A stretch of 64,000 nt of DNA from Coriolopsis trogii (GCA_020543525.1 JAHYIO010000003.1:3570620-3634619); one strand, 5' to 3'; positions 13,906-25,257 are shown, counted from the first letter of the stretch. Numbers and translations are program-made. The notes: generated from the sequence alone by a model not told the origin.

Positions 13906-14748
13906 ATGCGCCAGTCCATGATTTGTGGACTCGAGCCGCACTACCCTCCCACCCTGCCGCTGCCGCCCTCAGCCCTACACTCACTTTGTGGTCGCTACGC
14001 AGTTGCGCTCTACGTCGATGCCTATGTCGACTTTTGCGCAGTCTCTAGGCCGTGATCCATCATCGCTTCGTGTCGTCCCGATTCGGGTGACTGGATCGCA
14101 CGGAGCAACAACCCTATCCACCATCTGAGCGGTGCATACGCCCTCGACCTTTCGCCGTTGCTTCATGCACCCGCTCGTTCATCCGCCGTAGGGCTCGCAT
14201 CGACCGAGCCGGCAGCTGGTCTCCTGTGATCCTGATGGATGGGAGTCATCCTGTCACCTGGAGAATCTCGGCGTAGATGGGTAGCCGCACTATATCACGA
14301 TTGTTCAGGCCGTTCGCCGTTTTCGAATACGGTCTCCTTGACTCGATAACTGTTCTCGTCGCGAGTATGTACCTACTCCATACACGACTTGAATGTATAC
14401 CGCACTTCATGGACCAATGTAGGATAGATCGCTCCACGCGTTCTGTGGGTGTTTACAGAATGACCTGCGAGTGTTTCGCGTGTTCCCAGCATGTTAGCAT
14501 CAACAAACTTTATGGGTGGTTGTTTGACCGCCGAGCCGAAGCCACGTGGGCGCCCGATGGTAGCCATTTCCCGCGCCTGGCACTGGCAGAACTGTACTCG
14601 GGTACAGCCCAGCTGAGTTCCATACCCTCATCTTCCCAAGTACGCTGCCTCAAATATTCGTTTGCTGAGAACTTGAGCACGCAAAAGCTGCTCTGAACCT
14701 CGGCTTCCTGGCCTAGAACTCGTACAAGGGGTCTCGGCGCTCCGAGCT
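13906..14748. other. Intergenic region
   Basis: 843 bp between the small gene and the PP2C start. It contains a 139-codon open frame (14277-14696) without recognisable domain, promoter or coding bias; I do not call it a gene. The PP2C promoter must lie here. Confidence 0.4.
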
Positions 14749-16474
14749 ATGCGACTACGCCACATTGCATTTGCCAGGACCGTCGGAGCGACCAAGATCG
14801 GAAGTTCTCCCTCAACGTTACACCGTTCGAAACGACTCTGGGGCCTCTGTCCAATGTGCACAACTACCACATGCAAGGAGGACACGTCCTTGCCAACACC
14901 CGCTCAAGGGGAATCAAAACACAAGTCCAGTGGAGGAGCAGGCTCGGAGGATCCGTCGACTCCAGTAGGCGGCAGTACTTTCTTTCTGACGCTCTTCGGA
15001 ATATGGTCAGCAACTCTTAGCTGCCTCTCGAACGCTGCCGTGTCCCTCGAGGGCGACCTGGAACGTGCGTAGCAACCGCGTTCAGCCCTCTTGACGACTA
15101 CTCATATTTTCTCCAGCACAACGAATTGATATCGACAGAATCCTCCGGAGGCATGAAAAGAGCTCGCACCCTCCACAGTCGTCGGGGATTCTTCGCTACG
15201 ACTACTCACATATAGCAAGGTCAGATACGCTCAATGCAGTTGAATACAGCGGCATCAACCTACACTGACTAGCAACGAGCCTCCAGAGGATGAGCACAAG
15301 GAGGCAGTGCTCCCTGTTCCGTCCGGACACTGGTCCTTGTTCGGCATCTTCGACGGTCACAACGGTGGTGCTACCAGCAGATGGCTTGCTGATAATCTCC
15401 TGCCGGCTGCAGCAGGTGCCCTCGCCGACCTCTACTCCAGCGTTGCGAGAACTGGTTCCGGGTCTACTCCCGAGCCAGCTCCATCGGATATCCACAGGGT
15501 GCTGATGGACACCTTCACCCGGCTCGACGACGATATCGTCAACGGTCCAGTGCAGACCGCTCTCTCCTCTCCCACCCGACAAGCCGGCCTGGAACTCCTC
15601 GCACCCGCATACGCAGGCTCATGCGCCCTCCTCGCCTTCTATGACTCCCATTCGCGGCGCGTCCACGTTGCGATCACCGGTGACTCACGCGCCATCCTCG
15701 GACGGCCAACGTACAGCGACGCGGGCGAGCTCCGGTACGACGTCTACATCCTCACCACCGAGCAGAACGGCGCGAACCCGGACGAGCTCGCGCGCATCAA
15801 GGCGGCGCACCCGGGCGAGGACGTCGTGCAGAACGGGCGCGTGTTCGGCGTCGCCGTCTCGCGTGCGTTCGGAGACGCGCGATACAAGTGGTCGCGCGAC
15901 GTCCAGGAGAAGCTCAGGCGGCGGAACCTCGGGCGCGCGCCCCTCTCGGAAGTCAAGACCCCTCCGTACATCACTGCCGAGCCGGACGTGACGTCGATCG
16001 AGATCGAACCTGGCGATTTCCTGATCATGGCCACCGACGGTGTTTGGGAGAGCCTGACGAGCGAGGAGGCGGTTGGGCTTGTCGGGTTGTGGAAAGAGGG
16101 GCAGCGGCATGGGTTTACGAAGCGCGAGCCGGTGGGGGGTTACGCTCCCCACACGTTGCCTGTCTGCATGGCGGAACGCGATGATACGGTCAGGTACCGG
16201 CAGTGGAATGCCGAGAAGCGTTTCGTTCGCTCGGATGCGAACGCCGCTACTCACCTGCTCAGGAATGCTATCGGAGGGGCGGACAAGGAACTTGCATCGT
16301 CGCTGTTGAGTATGAGGCAACCCAAAGCGAGGATGTACAGGTGAGTCTAATTGACAGTTCGACTGGAGAGGATTGGTCGCTGACGATTCGCTCTGCGACA
16401 GAGATGACATGACTGCGTTGGTCGTTTTCTTTTCCGAAGAAGGGAGAACGGCCCAGTCAGAGGGGAAGCCATGA
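14749..16474 (+). CDS. PP2C-family Ser/Thr phosphatase (Ptc5/PDP-like)
   Basis: Exons 14749-15064, 15117-15219, 15273-16340 and 16402-16474 join in phase to 519 residues. All PP2C motifs are present: metal-binding FGIFDGHNGG, AGSCALLAFYD, VAITGDSRAI, VSRAFGD, the aspartate in MATDGVWE, and the final RDDMTALVVFF, split by the last intron. The N-terminus has Arg-rich stretches, then a hydrophobic stretch (FFLTLFGIWSATLSCL, about 80-95), compatible with a mitochondrial membrane form. Spacing and the YRRxx-type insert region resemble the mitochondrial pyruvate dehydrogenase phosphatase group (yeast Ptc5, animal PDP), which reactivates the E1 subunit. PP2C is certain; the subgroup is inferred. The start codon is the least secure point, because the first exon reads poorly before the hydrophobic stretch. 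Confidence 0.88.
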
Positions 16475-17032
16475 ATCGGGGCATCGCAGACGTAATTTAT
16501 CGTATTTTGGTTCGTTTTCCATCCTTCACTTTATGAGCGTACTGTTCCTGACTCGCATCGCTCAACAAGGTTGGCATATGACCTTTGTAGATCGTACAGT
16601 ACTTATCCTGCTAGTCAATCGAGGTTCTTCCTGGTAATTCAATGTAAGAGGCCTCAAGCCAGCTCCCACACATCAACTCTTCATTCTCTGCCAGTGCCAG
16701 TATGGCTTAACTAACCTCCACGCATATGAGAACGCCTGTCCCGGATATTGTATGAGGGCTTCTCATCAAGGTCACCAGGACTGCATCTGAACGGACCTTA
16801 TACTGACACTGTGAACATACCCACACAGGGGCGGTGTTCAAGTATCCCCGGGATATGTATACTGTGGTACGTGGCTTCCAAGGTTGTAAGAGCAGTGATT
16901 TCAAACCCTACCCCCCCCCCCCCCTCGGGCTCTTTCAGTTTGCAGAAGGTTAGAATTTACGATACCTTGGAAGGTATCCTCCATGCTTCCTATGCAGCTC
17001 CAGCTCGTTACTGACGGACTCTATAGCAAACA
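16475..17032. other. Intergenic region with a 14-nt C tract
   Basis: 558 bp of non-coding DNA between PP2C and the next small gene. A homopolymer of 14 C (16911-16924) lies about 110 bp before the next ATG; such tracts are unstable and error-prone in sequencing. Confidence 0.4.
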
Positions 17033-17403
17033 ATGACATCTCGGTCTCAGTCGACGAAGAGTCTGTATACTGCGGAACCTCGGCCGCAACCGAATGCCTC
17101 GGCATTCACTCAGATCTCGCTCAGGCGGCCGGATGGTAGGGATGCCTTCAAGTTCATGGTGCCCGTTGAGGACCTCGTGTATGTAGCACCAGACTCCGTC
17201 TCTCCCATCGGTGAGTGTTCTGCATTGCCCGAGATGCCTCTTTCATCCTGACGACAAGGGAGCCCTATCATTCTGGAGCGGTCACACGTCCCGCTCCCGC
17301 AGAGGTCCCACCTGGTACCTATTGGCTCTATAACGGGCATCCGCGAGACCCCGCGTACCTGCGGCGTTTGCCCGAGAGCCTTCTTTGCATTCACTCGCCT
17401 TGA
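17033..17403 (+). CDS. Small two-exon hypothetical protein (92 aa)
   Basis: ATG at 17033; exon 1 17033-17210 ends at a perfect GTGAGT donor; exon 2 17303-17403 follows an acceptor CCCGCAG; the join is in phase and gives 92 residues. The protein has a Ser/Arg start, a central segment with DAFKFMVPVEDLVYVAPDS and a C-terminal part with PPGTYWLYNGHPRDPAYLRR. Codon use in exon 2 is good and the splice logic is clean, which is the main support. No family is recognised. A similar hydrophobic exon end (ASGDLVYLG followed by GTGAGTG) occurs at about 17635-17670, possibly a degenerate duplicate of exon 1. Confidence 0.45.
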
Positions 17404-18613
17404 GAGCTGTGTATAAGGCGCGTCAGGTGAGGTACGTTCTGGCACACGCTCTTCCCTGGTCTTCAGCTGTCCGTACGGCATTTCGTCCACTCTGCCCTGC
17501 CGGTGGCGGGCATTACAGCCCCATCGAGTCACGCTTGGGTCTGGCTCGGACTCAATGACTTTCAGTTACGTACTGCGTCGATTGGGATCTCGACCATGTC
17601 CGCGAAGGCGAAGTGCGCCATACATATACGATCAATCTTTGTCGCTTCAGGGGATCTTGTATATCTCGGTGAGTGTGTGGTCGCTGATGGAACGCACAAG
17701 TTGACCATGATCAGATAGGCAAATGCTCAGAAATCCTGCGAAAAAGGCTGAGCCGTCCATCAGGCTCTCATTCCGGTGCTAGGCACTCGGAGTTCAAGTT
17801 ACTTCGCACAGTATATCTGCTCGTGCTGTAGCAGTAAGGCTCCGTTGCCTCAGCGTTTGATCCGCGTGAAAAGGTCAGGTACCTTCCCTGCCTTACTTTC
17901 ATAGTGACGGCAACTATCGGCGTTCAATATCTCGCTTCCGCACTAGAACCATCCATGGGCTACAATATTCCCATACCATGCGTGGCGCGAGGTGCCGCGC
18001 GTTCCTGTTGCATCCCTCAAGTCCTGCCAGTCCCGACGGCACACGTCACATGTTCACCCTTGGAATTGCGGACCCGGAGCCTGAAGAGAATGCTATCACT
18101 CAGAAGTGCACACAGGACTCACGGCGACGAGAATACCTCTCTGCCAAGGTATAGTGCTGTATTTTTGCCCATGCGCACGCGAAGGCTAACGGAAATCGCC
18201 GCGCGGAGGTGTGTCATACGCGCTGCGTGCGTGCGGTTGCCGAGGTTCTTCCCCTTCGCGCTAGGTCTTCCTCAGCGCAATACAATACCTCGTGCCGTAG
18301 CGCGGGGAACGACAGCCTGACAGGTCCCGCAGGGCTGCCAGGTAGCTTCCCTTGGCTCGCTGAATGGGGCAATATTTAGTATGGTCTTTCCCGCGCTGGT
18401 CATACTTCTGCTCTCTCCCCCACTACCTAAATATGCGTACGCTCCCGCCGCCTTCCCGCCTCCGAGTGCTTCAGGCTTCCCGGCCGTTCCTTGCATCCTC
18501 GCCTTGCTCCAGTCCTCAAGGTACGGTCAGGGCTGTCTACCGCACGCCGATTCTGCGGAGCTGGACGCTGATCTTTGCATCATCTTTCGATCAGGCACGC
18601 CTGGTAGTCCGCG
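17404..18613. other. Intergenic region, 1.2 kb
   Basis: Apart from the possible exon 1 relic near 17596-17670, nothing gene-like was seen. Open frames at 17904-18320 and 18364-18987 lack splice or domain support; the second only overlaps the DUF6534 gene in the wrong frame. Confidence 0.4.
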
Positions 18614-20437
18614 ATGCCCCTCTCGCTGTCCAGCTTGGAGGCCCATCCGGGGTCGTACATTGGCCCTGCGCTGGTCAGCCTCACGCTCGAGTCGGTGCAG
18701 ACGGGCATCCTCATCAACCAGTCGCTCACCTTTTGGGAGCGCGCGGAGCGGGAGCTTGCGCTCGTGCGCGCCGTCGTGTCGTTTGTCACGATCATCGCAT
18801 TGTGAGTATCCTCTACTGTGTGTCCGCCTGGCCACTCCGATTCGGAGGCCGATCTGATGCGCGGATCCTCTGTGCTATAGCATGCAGACGTGCCTCATCT
18901 TCTACACGTCATGGCGGTTGTTCGTGGATAATTTTGGGAACTGGGTTCGTTTGCGTTATTGGTCTTGACCGCTGTGCGAAGATGTAAACAAGGGCTCCAG
19001 GTTAACAGTGTTAACTTTGTGTGGGCGGATAAGATACAATCCACGGTGGTATGTGATCGAACTCGCTCTACACGACACGTCTGATCTCCATGTGTTGCCT
19101 TTTAGACAGTCGCGATGGCAGCTCCAGTGCAAGCCTTCCTCATCTGGCGCTGCTGGACGGTGCGTACAAACAATGGCGGCCCATTCGTCACCGACTGACA
19201 CGGTCTCTTGCTTCAGCTCATCCACAAGAGCCGTTGGGTCTTGGTCAGAAATGCTTCCTCGTCGAAGTTCACCATGGTCTTACTCAAGTTTCATAGGTTA
19301 TGCTCAGTTTGCTACTCCTGGCATCAGTCATCGCGAGCATCGTCGTCACCGTAGAGACATTCCAATTCCACTTCGGCGTCGTACCACAGACTGACGGTCC
19401 CCTACCAAAAGTCCCGGTACGTCTCCCACCCTCATCTCGGTCGAACCCCCACTTAATCCCTTCCGTGGCTTATAAGATTAACGTGACATGTACGTTGCAC
19501 ATGCTTGTCCTTCAGTTCCTCGGAAGCGAGCTAATGCCGTGGTTCATCCAGTTGTGCTCAGCCTGACTAGCTCGGCAGGTACGTGATGTCCGCCTGCTTC
19601 GACTGGCTCATCTCCGTCTTCCTCCACCCGATCTGCGCTCATCCTAATTATCCTCATTCAGTTCTTGACGTACTCGTAACTGGCATACGTGAGAACACGT
19701 CAGTTCCTCACCCCGCGAAGCGTAAGCTAACCTTTGTCCTTGTTAGTCCTCACGTTCCTTGCGAGGTCGAAGCAGCATGTCACGTCCTCGCGGTTCCGAC
19801 GAGTGAGATCTTGCGCAAGCGGATGATTTGCCCTACTAACGGCCCGCAGATCCTCCGCCGTCTCACCGTCATGATATGGGAAGCTGCCCTCCCCCCTTGC
19901 GTCTGCGCCGTCCTGACCGTGGTCATGTACCTAACGCTCGTAAGTAATTGACGTATGCCAAGGAGTCGGGGTTGACCACATTTCCACAGGTCAACGAGAA
20001 CTACTGGGATCTAACGTTCCAAGCGATTCTGGGGAAACTCTACGTCATCTCGCTCTTTGTGACCTTGTACGTAGGGACTGACTCCTCCAGTGACGGACGG
20101 GTCTGGATCACTGACAACGCTCCTTGTTATCCTGTGTGTACCTGTAGGAATGGTCGCGCAGAGCTGCAGAACGGACCGGTCATCGGGTACTCGTCGAATA
20201 GGATCTCGAACCTCGCATGGCGTCTGAGCACCCCGATACGAGTCGACGTGCGTCATATCCTCCTCCACTTCGAAACTGGGAGTACCTAGAACTGATCGCC
20301 GAGGGCAGATGAATACCGACTTGGAGAGCGGCAGCAACTCGTCGCAGAACACCGGTGCGAATGGGACGAGCGACACGGACGGTCCCACAGAACCCAGTGG
20401 AACAGCTGTCATGTCGGCGTCGGAAAAGCCCAGATGA
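18614..20437 (+). CDS. DUF6534-type seven-helix membrane protein
   Basis: About nine short exons on the plus strand. Exon 1 from ATG 18614 has the usual family start, an extracellular stub with HPGSYIGPALVSLTLESVQTG leading into helix 1. Later exons encode CLIFYTSWRLFVDNFGNW, MAAPVQAFLIWRCW, MLSLLLLASVIASIVVTVETF, YVMSACFDWLISVF with LTFLARSK, LRRLTVMIWEAALPP with helix 6, and GKLYVISLFVTLNGRAEL, the conserved end of the DUF6534 domain. A final exon (about 20309-20437) encodes a polar Ser/Asn/Gly-rich cytosolic tail ending SASEKPR. The family is abundant in Agaricomycetes and has no assigned biochemical function; a receptor-like role is often suggested by topology only. Some internal exon borders (19500-19680) are uncertain, but no disabling change was found. 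Confidence 0.82.
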
Positions 20438-21535
20438 AACTTCATCGTCCGTGTAGTGTGTATATTCTCGGGTGTAGTGCTATATCTTTGGACTTCACTC
20501 TGCCTCTGCATGTCGCGCTCTGCATACCATTCCAACACGGTCCTCTGGTGCCGCTCTAATTTCTGCCCCTTGTTTGTAGGACCGCACGTCACCTCGACGT
20601 CGCCATTGTTATTGCCCTCGTTCACGCTGTCCGGTCCACATATGCACACTGCTAATGGCTCACTCTGTATACTACGCAGTCCTCTCCACGCGCATCTTGG
20701 GATGGTCCCCTCGCTTGTACGAATACCCACTCTCCTTCGCCGCATGGGCATTATACATGTTCGAAAAGTCACGATCACCCATGGGCAAGAAGGGTCGGTC
20801 GCAGGGACACGAAACATGCTGGTAACTGTCAAATCAAGCGCTGCCAGCGGTCTTTGAGCGGACAATGTCAAGGATATTGAGCGCAGCCGACATGAGTATA
20901 TGTCGTCAATTCGATGAGACGTCCGCAGCGCTCGCTCCTTGTCACGACTTCGAAGTCTAGCGCGATCCTCAGTCAAAAGAGGGGAAGCGTCACACAGCCT
21001 TAGTCATGTGCGTGTCGACGATATTATTCGGGCTCGACTTGAACGTCTGCCTCTATGCCGTACCAGCACATGCTGTATAGGTACACGCGGAAGTGATTGG
21101 AATGTACAGAACACCAAGTGGGGGATCCGGATTGGTTGCGTGCTAGCGTGTACATGAGCGAAAGAGAGTATGTGGGGTTCGCAAGAATGAGTGTTTTCAC
21201 TACAGGGCCGAGGCGTTGTAGATGAGGAACGCGTCCGTGGGTCCAGTACAGGACGATGCAAGTCTCCTATCCATCAGGATCTCTGGAGAGTGCGTAGGCC
21301 AGCTCGCGAGACGCGAGGGAGTTGGCGGATGGGCGAGCGGGTGCTTCAAGGAGCGGCTCGGTGGTGGTGGACGTAGATGTCGAGGGATAGCGCAGCGCGC
21401 AATGTGGTGGCGCGGCAGTCGCTACGTGCGAGCCAGTGGTTCTGGGTGCGACAGAGGCACCCTTCGGAATGACGTAGGGGCGCAACAGTGGGTGGCTGCT
21501 CGGGTACGGAGTCCGCGAGCTATGGGGTGGCGCGT
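20438..21535. other. Intergenic region between convergent genes
   Basis: 1.1 kb between the DUF6534 gene (plus) and copy B of the small gene (minus). Both 3' ends point here. Long open frames on either strand (for example minus 20011-20976) are shadows without splice or domain support. Confidence 0.4.
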
Positions 21536-22205
21536 CTACAGCCCGAAGATCTTCTTCAGGCTGGACTTGGTCGTCTTCTTCTGCGCCGTGCGGCCGTTGA
21601 CGGGACGCAGGACCTGGCGTGCGTCCTCGTACATGTGGTGTGTCTCACGTGGAGACTGGGTGGAGGCGAAGAGCGCGAACGCGTTCGGAGATGCGGGGCC
21701 GGCAGCAAAGAAGGAGGCGGGAGAGTTCGAGGAGTAAGACATCGTAGATAGTGCTACTCGGTTGTAGGACGAGAGTGGTAAGGCGAGCGAAAGCTGGATG
21801 TCCACGGGACGCTGAGAGACTCGATGAGTGATGGGGAATCCATGTCAAGGACACATGCGTTATATAGGAGCACAGATAGCGTCGATTGCACCAGTAGCGA
21901 ACTCAGAGTGATGGGCGCAGGATGAGCGTGGAGGTGGAGTGTCCTTGGAGGAATCGGAGGGGCGAGAGCACACAGAAAGCTGCCATTCCAAGGAATTGTT
22001 GATGTGCGCGCAAACATAACCGCACAATCGCACACATACAGCGAGCCGTTGCCAAGATACGCGTCACCCACAGAGACAGACAGGCCAGAAAGCGAGGACA
22101 GTGGACACGATCCAAAATGCGGCGACAATGCAGAAACACAGACAGTGTAGAGACGCCCGTAGACGATTGTTTGTCTTCCGCTAAGGACCAAACAAACCCA
22201 CGTGA
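21520..22205 (-). repeat. Copy B of inverted segmental duplication
   Basis: Reverse-complement counterpart of 13190-13920. It includes promoter, TATA box, leader and the 68-codon gene. The two copies flank about 7.6 kb containing PP2C, the two-exon gene and the DUF6534 gene. Confidence 0.8.
21536..21742 (-). CDS. Small basic protein of unknown function, copy B (68 aa)
   Basis: Same length and layout as the gene at 13699-13905, with eight replacements (for example T9A, V15G, Y35H, A48V, G61S). The start at 21742 is fixed by alignment with copy A. The leader upstream frame starting MDSPSLIESLSV is kept but its stop is lost, so it runs to 29 codons and ends at 21754, only 11 nt before the main ATG. 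This difference could alter translation of the two copies. Function unknown. Confidence 0.75.
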   Translation of the reverse strand: MSYSSNSPASFFAAGPASPNAFALFASTQSPRETHHMYEDARQVLRPVNGRTAQKKTTKSSLKKIFGL

Positions 22206-22252
22206 GCCCAGCGCTCTAGTCTGCACGCAATTGAGCGTTCGAACCGTAACTT

Positions 22253-23198
22253 AGGGTGGCAATTCTAAGTTTGTAAGCAGAAGTTTGATCTCCGACCACG
22301 CGTCGAGATCTGTACGCGCCTACGCGTCGACGCGTCGCGCGTGCGCTTAGCTTGCGTTCTTCCTGCGATACCCTCGTACTCGACTGCTCACGCGTCAGGC
22401 TACGCTATGTGCCCCTAATACTAGACTACACACTTAATAAAATGGCAACACAAACTATCCACATGTTCTCTTCCCCCCAAGGCTATGCTCTCTGCCGGAA
22501 ACTGATTGCTGAGAAGCTGGGTTATGTCCCGCATGACTACCAAGTCGAAGGCGTATGCAAGGCACTCGACCACAACGACGTGTTGGCTATCACGCCGACT
22601 GGCTCCGGCAAGACCGGTTTTCTCACAATGTACCTGCTGGTCATGCACGCTATCATGGAGACACCCTCTCTTTGGCCCAACCCTCCGGCACACTTCAGGA
22701 AGGATGCAGCGATGGTGGTTGTATGTCCGACAAAGTCGTTGGAAATTGACATGGTATGCATACATTATTGTGAGCCATATTCCAGTGCTCATATATGTGG
22801 GTGCTCCCTTGGCCACTCCTCGACGGACTCGTAGCCCACAGCAGATGTACTTGATAAGAACGTTGTTGCTTTGGATGAGGGCGATGGAGAGGGGTGTGCT
22901 GAGAAGGATGGACCGTAATAGCGCAGATTTCCGAGGATTCTCGTGGTCCCAGCGCAGAGGAGTCGTAGTGCCCCCAGCTAACGATGTTGAGGACGGCGGA
23001 GGCATGCTACAGAGAAGATGATGGTGCGGAGAAACGACGAGTACGCGGAAGTAGCGCTCCAATGGGCCGGTGGCAGCAGCCTTCCTGAACGAGTAGTAAA
23101 CCTTTTTTGGATTTTGCGCTAGTCTATAGAAAGGCAGAGACTATATATGGATGCCCGGATCACTCGGCATAATTCAAACTCAGCACAATTGCCACCCT
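22253..23198 (+). mobile_element. TIR-bounded 946-bp unit carrying a helicase fragment
   Basis: The left end is AGGGTGGCAATT at 22253 followed by CTAAGTTTG; the right end is its inverse, CAAACTCAGCAC AATTGCCACCCT, ending at 23198. Outside these, GAACCGTA (22240-22247) and its inverse TACGGTTC on the right extend the symmetry with a 5-nt gap on the left. Inside lie GC-rich ACGCGT palindromes (22300-22345) and a truncated RecQ-like helicase. No transposase is present, so mobility would need a partner in trans. No exact target duplication was seen. Confidence 0.5.
22442..22753 (+). pseudogene. RecQ-like helicase, N-terminal fragment
   Basis: An intact 104-codon exon starts at ATG 22442. It has the Q-motif-like approach (GYVPHDYQVEGVCKAL), Walker A in TPTGSGKTG, and a motif Ia-like VVVCPTKSLE, then reaches a donor-like GTATGC at 22754. 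This is the start of the superfamily 2 RecQ-type helicase found in many copies in basidiomycete genomes. The DEAH box, helicase motifs III-VI and the RQC region do not follow: the next 440 bp reads as unrelated sequence up to the right inverted repeat. The fragment is therefore truncated, although its own frame is clean, which suggests recent capture or loss. Confidence 0.6.
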
Positions 23199-23885
23199 AC
23201 GGTTCCAGGGGCGCGTTTGAGAGCAGACCTTACTGGACCGTCAATCCCGCCCGTCAAAGAGGTCCGTAAGGTCTGCCTACGGGAGACAACCAGCGCTCCT
23301 GCTCCGCCTCCCAGTATGTGACGAACAACGTAACCGACTACTACCTCCTCTGTTCGAGGAGCTGTGCCAGATGCCTGGGTTGACTGAGCCCGGCTCGCCC
23401 CTACCTGGCAAAGGCTCGCTGGGGTGACTTCACATACGTGATTCTCGCTGTGTATCACCACTGCATGCACTCCACCAACACAACGCTGCATCTCCAGTTA
23501 GCCATCCACACTTGCTATCCTTGCACACTCTCATATGTTGATTGCTCGACCGCATTGTGCATACAACTACTCGTACTACGTCCCGTTGAGCGAAGTCAAA
23601 CATCTGCATCAACTACTATCGCTGTTGCTTGTCTATACTGCGTGGCATAATGGCCGCTAAGCTGGCTTCTCATCTCAGTACTCCCGCTGGCTCTGACTTG
23701 AGTCAGACCTGTATCTCGCTTGTCTCGTAAGGTGGAAGAGTGAACCGTATCCATTCTCTAGAGTCCTCGCCGACAATGACCACGGTGCGTGCATATAGCG
23801 AGCATTCATCGCCAATCTCGTTGCACGCTCCCAATGCCTCCCATTACCGTTTCCACTCACTCGCTTCGCGATCAATTACCCGAGC
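23199..23885. other. Intergenic region
   Basis: About 690 bp between the TIR unit and the P450 relic. No gene-like frame, repeat or RNA gene was recognised. Confidence 0.4.
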
Positions 23886-24760
23886 ATGCAAGCTGTTGTG
23901 GTCCTGGGCGCAGCGGCTGTGTTATACCCCAGCCTGAGCCTCTTGCGCCATTGCTTCGTACGACTCCATGAGACGATCTCACCCGTCCAACTTCGGATTC
24001 CATCTTGCTAGGTACGTGGTACGGTACGATGCCCCTCGTCACATATAGCTGATGTATTTTTGCAAAATGAGGCAATCTGCAGCAAATGTCGGAACACTGG
24101 GTTGAACAGGAACATCGCAGACTGCGGCGACCTGTTGCAAAATCTCCCACCATCCTAGGCGTACGTCTAACAGTTCTTATCGTTATTCGGGATGTGATCT
24201 GACATTGTGTGGTTGCATGTTGACGACACGAAAGCCAGCACCACATCTTCCACAAGGACCAGAACGCATACTTGAGGGGCGCCCAATCTAGAAGGTATGC
24301 AACCGTTCACATCTCTCTCCCTCTACCGTGAAGACCATGGGCTAACGTGATCCACACATACAGAGCCGGTATGATGCTTCTCGGCCCTGGTCTCCTGTCA
24401 ACAACGGGAGAGACGCATCAGCGGTAATGCAATGTCTTATCCACCACGCATATGCTCAATCACAGACTCATCTTCCATGACGTCGCAGACAAGGTGCTTG
24501 TCCTCGTCATCGCATCTCGCGATATGATCAATCGAACGTCGAGCAGCTACGGACTGCGATGGAGGTACGCGTACTAGACAATTCTGAAGAGCTCGGTATG
24601 CTGAGCTTCGCAGAGCATCCAGACGCACAACAGAAAATGCGCGGAGAGATTCGTGAAGCACAGGAGCGCTACACCTGGCACGAGATCTTATCTGACGAGC
24701 TCCCAGCTCCCTTGACTCGACGCAGTCTGCTGCGAGACGATGATCTTTGGTAGAGGAGGG
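23886..24760 (+). pseudogene. Cytochrome P450 relic
   Basis: Pieces of a fungal class II P450 appear in order on the plus strand: an N-terminal membrane anchor (MQAVVVLGAAAVLYPSLSLL at 23886), a segment GNLQQMSEHW near 24070, HHIFHKDQNAYLRG near 24240, LLGPGLLSTTGETHQR near 24380, a decayed C-helix region (STTHMLNHRLIFHDVADKV), and MLSFAEHPDAQQKMRGEIREAQERY near 24600-24665. The substrate contact DTKA and HHIFHKDQ lie in different frames, a TAA follows HQR in the best frame, and neither the ExxR helix nor the FxxGxxxCxG heme-binding loop was found before the sequence degenerates. P450s of this type are membrane-bound ER monooxygenases; this copy cannot be functional as read. Confidence 0.6.
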
Positions 24761-25257
24761 AAGAGCTGCATGTACATATGTGTATGCGTGCATGACAGTG
24801 GGCGACTCAACTCGCGCCCGGTCAGAGGTCGCCCTGTTGACGCTCATATCTTCCTCCCTGTCGACCCAGCTACTGGTGTTTTACTGAATCTACCTATCCT
24901 GCGGCAGCAAGGAAGCCGGTGGATATGGAAGTGAAAGTCAGCTTGGCAGGTCGTTCGGCGGGGGGATAGGCTGTCAATGGGTGTACCGCTGTGATGGGCG
25001 GGCAACGGAGGGGCCATCGTCGCAGCGACTGCGAGCGCGAGGGTTACACATGTGTCGCAGTGTATGACTGGTGTCGCGAAGAAAGGGAGGGGCAGGGATT
25101 GTCATACGCGGTGGGAACTCGGGCCGGTATCCCGAAGAGGCCCTTGTTCCCAGGATGTATATCGCTTGCACTCGTTGCTTGCTACCTTCCACTACTCACC
25201 GCAGCAACTACTTGTCCCGCAGCCGGCCCAACAGGACTGGATCCAGCTAGCAGCACC
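24761..25257. other. Intergenic region upstream of BTB gene 1
   Basis: About 500 bp containing the presumed promoter of the BTB gene. No TATA box stands out and no additional gene was seen. Confidence 0.4.

Larger units (their letters stand above)
13190..13920 (+). repeat. Copy A of inverted segmental duplication
   Basis: This stretch matches, in reverse complement, 21520-22205. Shared landmarks in the same order are a block at 13290-13330, the CTCTCGCCCCTCCGATT block near 13463, the TATA box CTATATAACGCATG near 13563, the leader with a short upstream frame, and the 68-codon gene. Similarity fades just after the stop codon and upstream of about 13190. Substitutions and small indels show it is not an assembly artefact. 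Confidence 0.8.

Noticed and set aside
15685..16410. 241-codon minus-strand open frame opposite PP2C
   Set aside because: Shadow of the PP2C catalytic exon; the sense strand has all PP2C motifs.
20011..20976. 321-codon minus-strand open frame
   Set aside because: Overlaps the well-supported last exons of the DUF6534 gene and has no recognisable domain.
22421..23062. 213-codon minus-strand frame across the helicase unit
   Set aside because: Opposite strand of the helicase exon; no domain.
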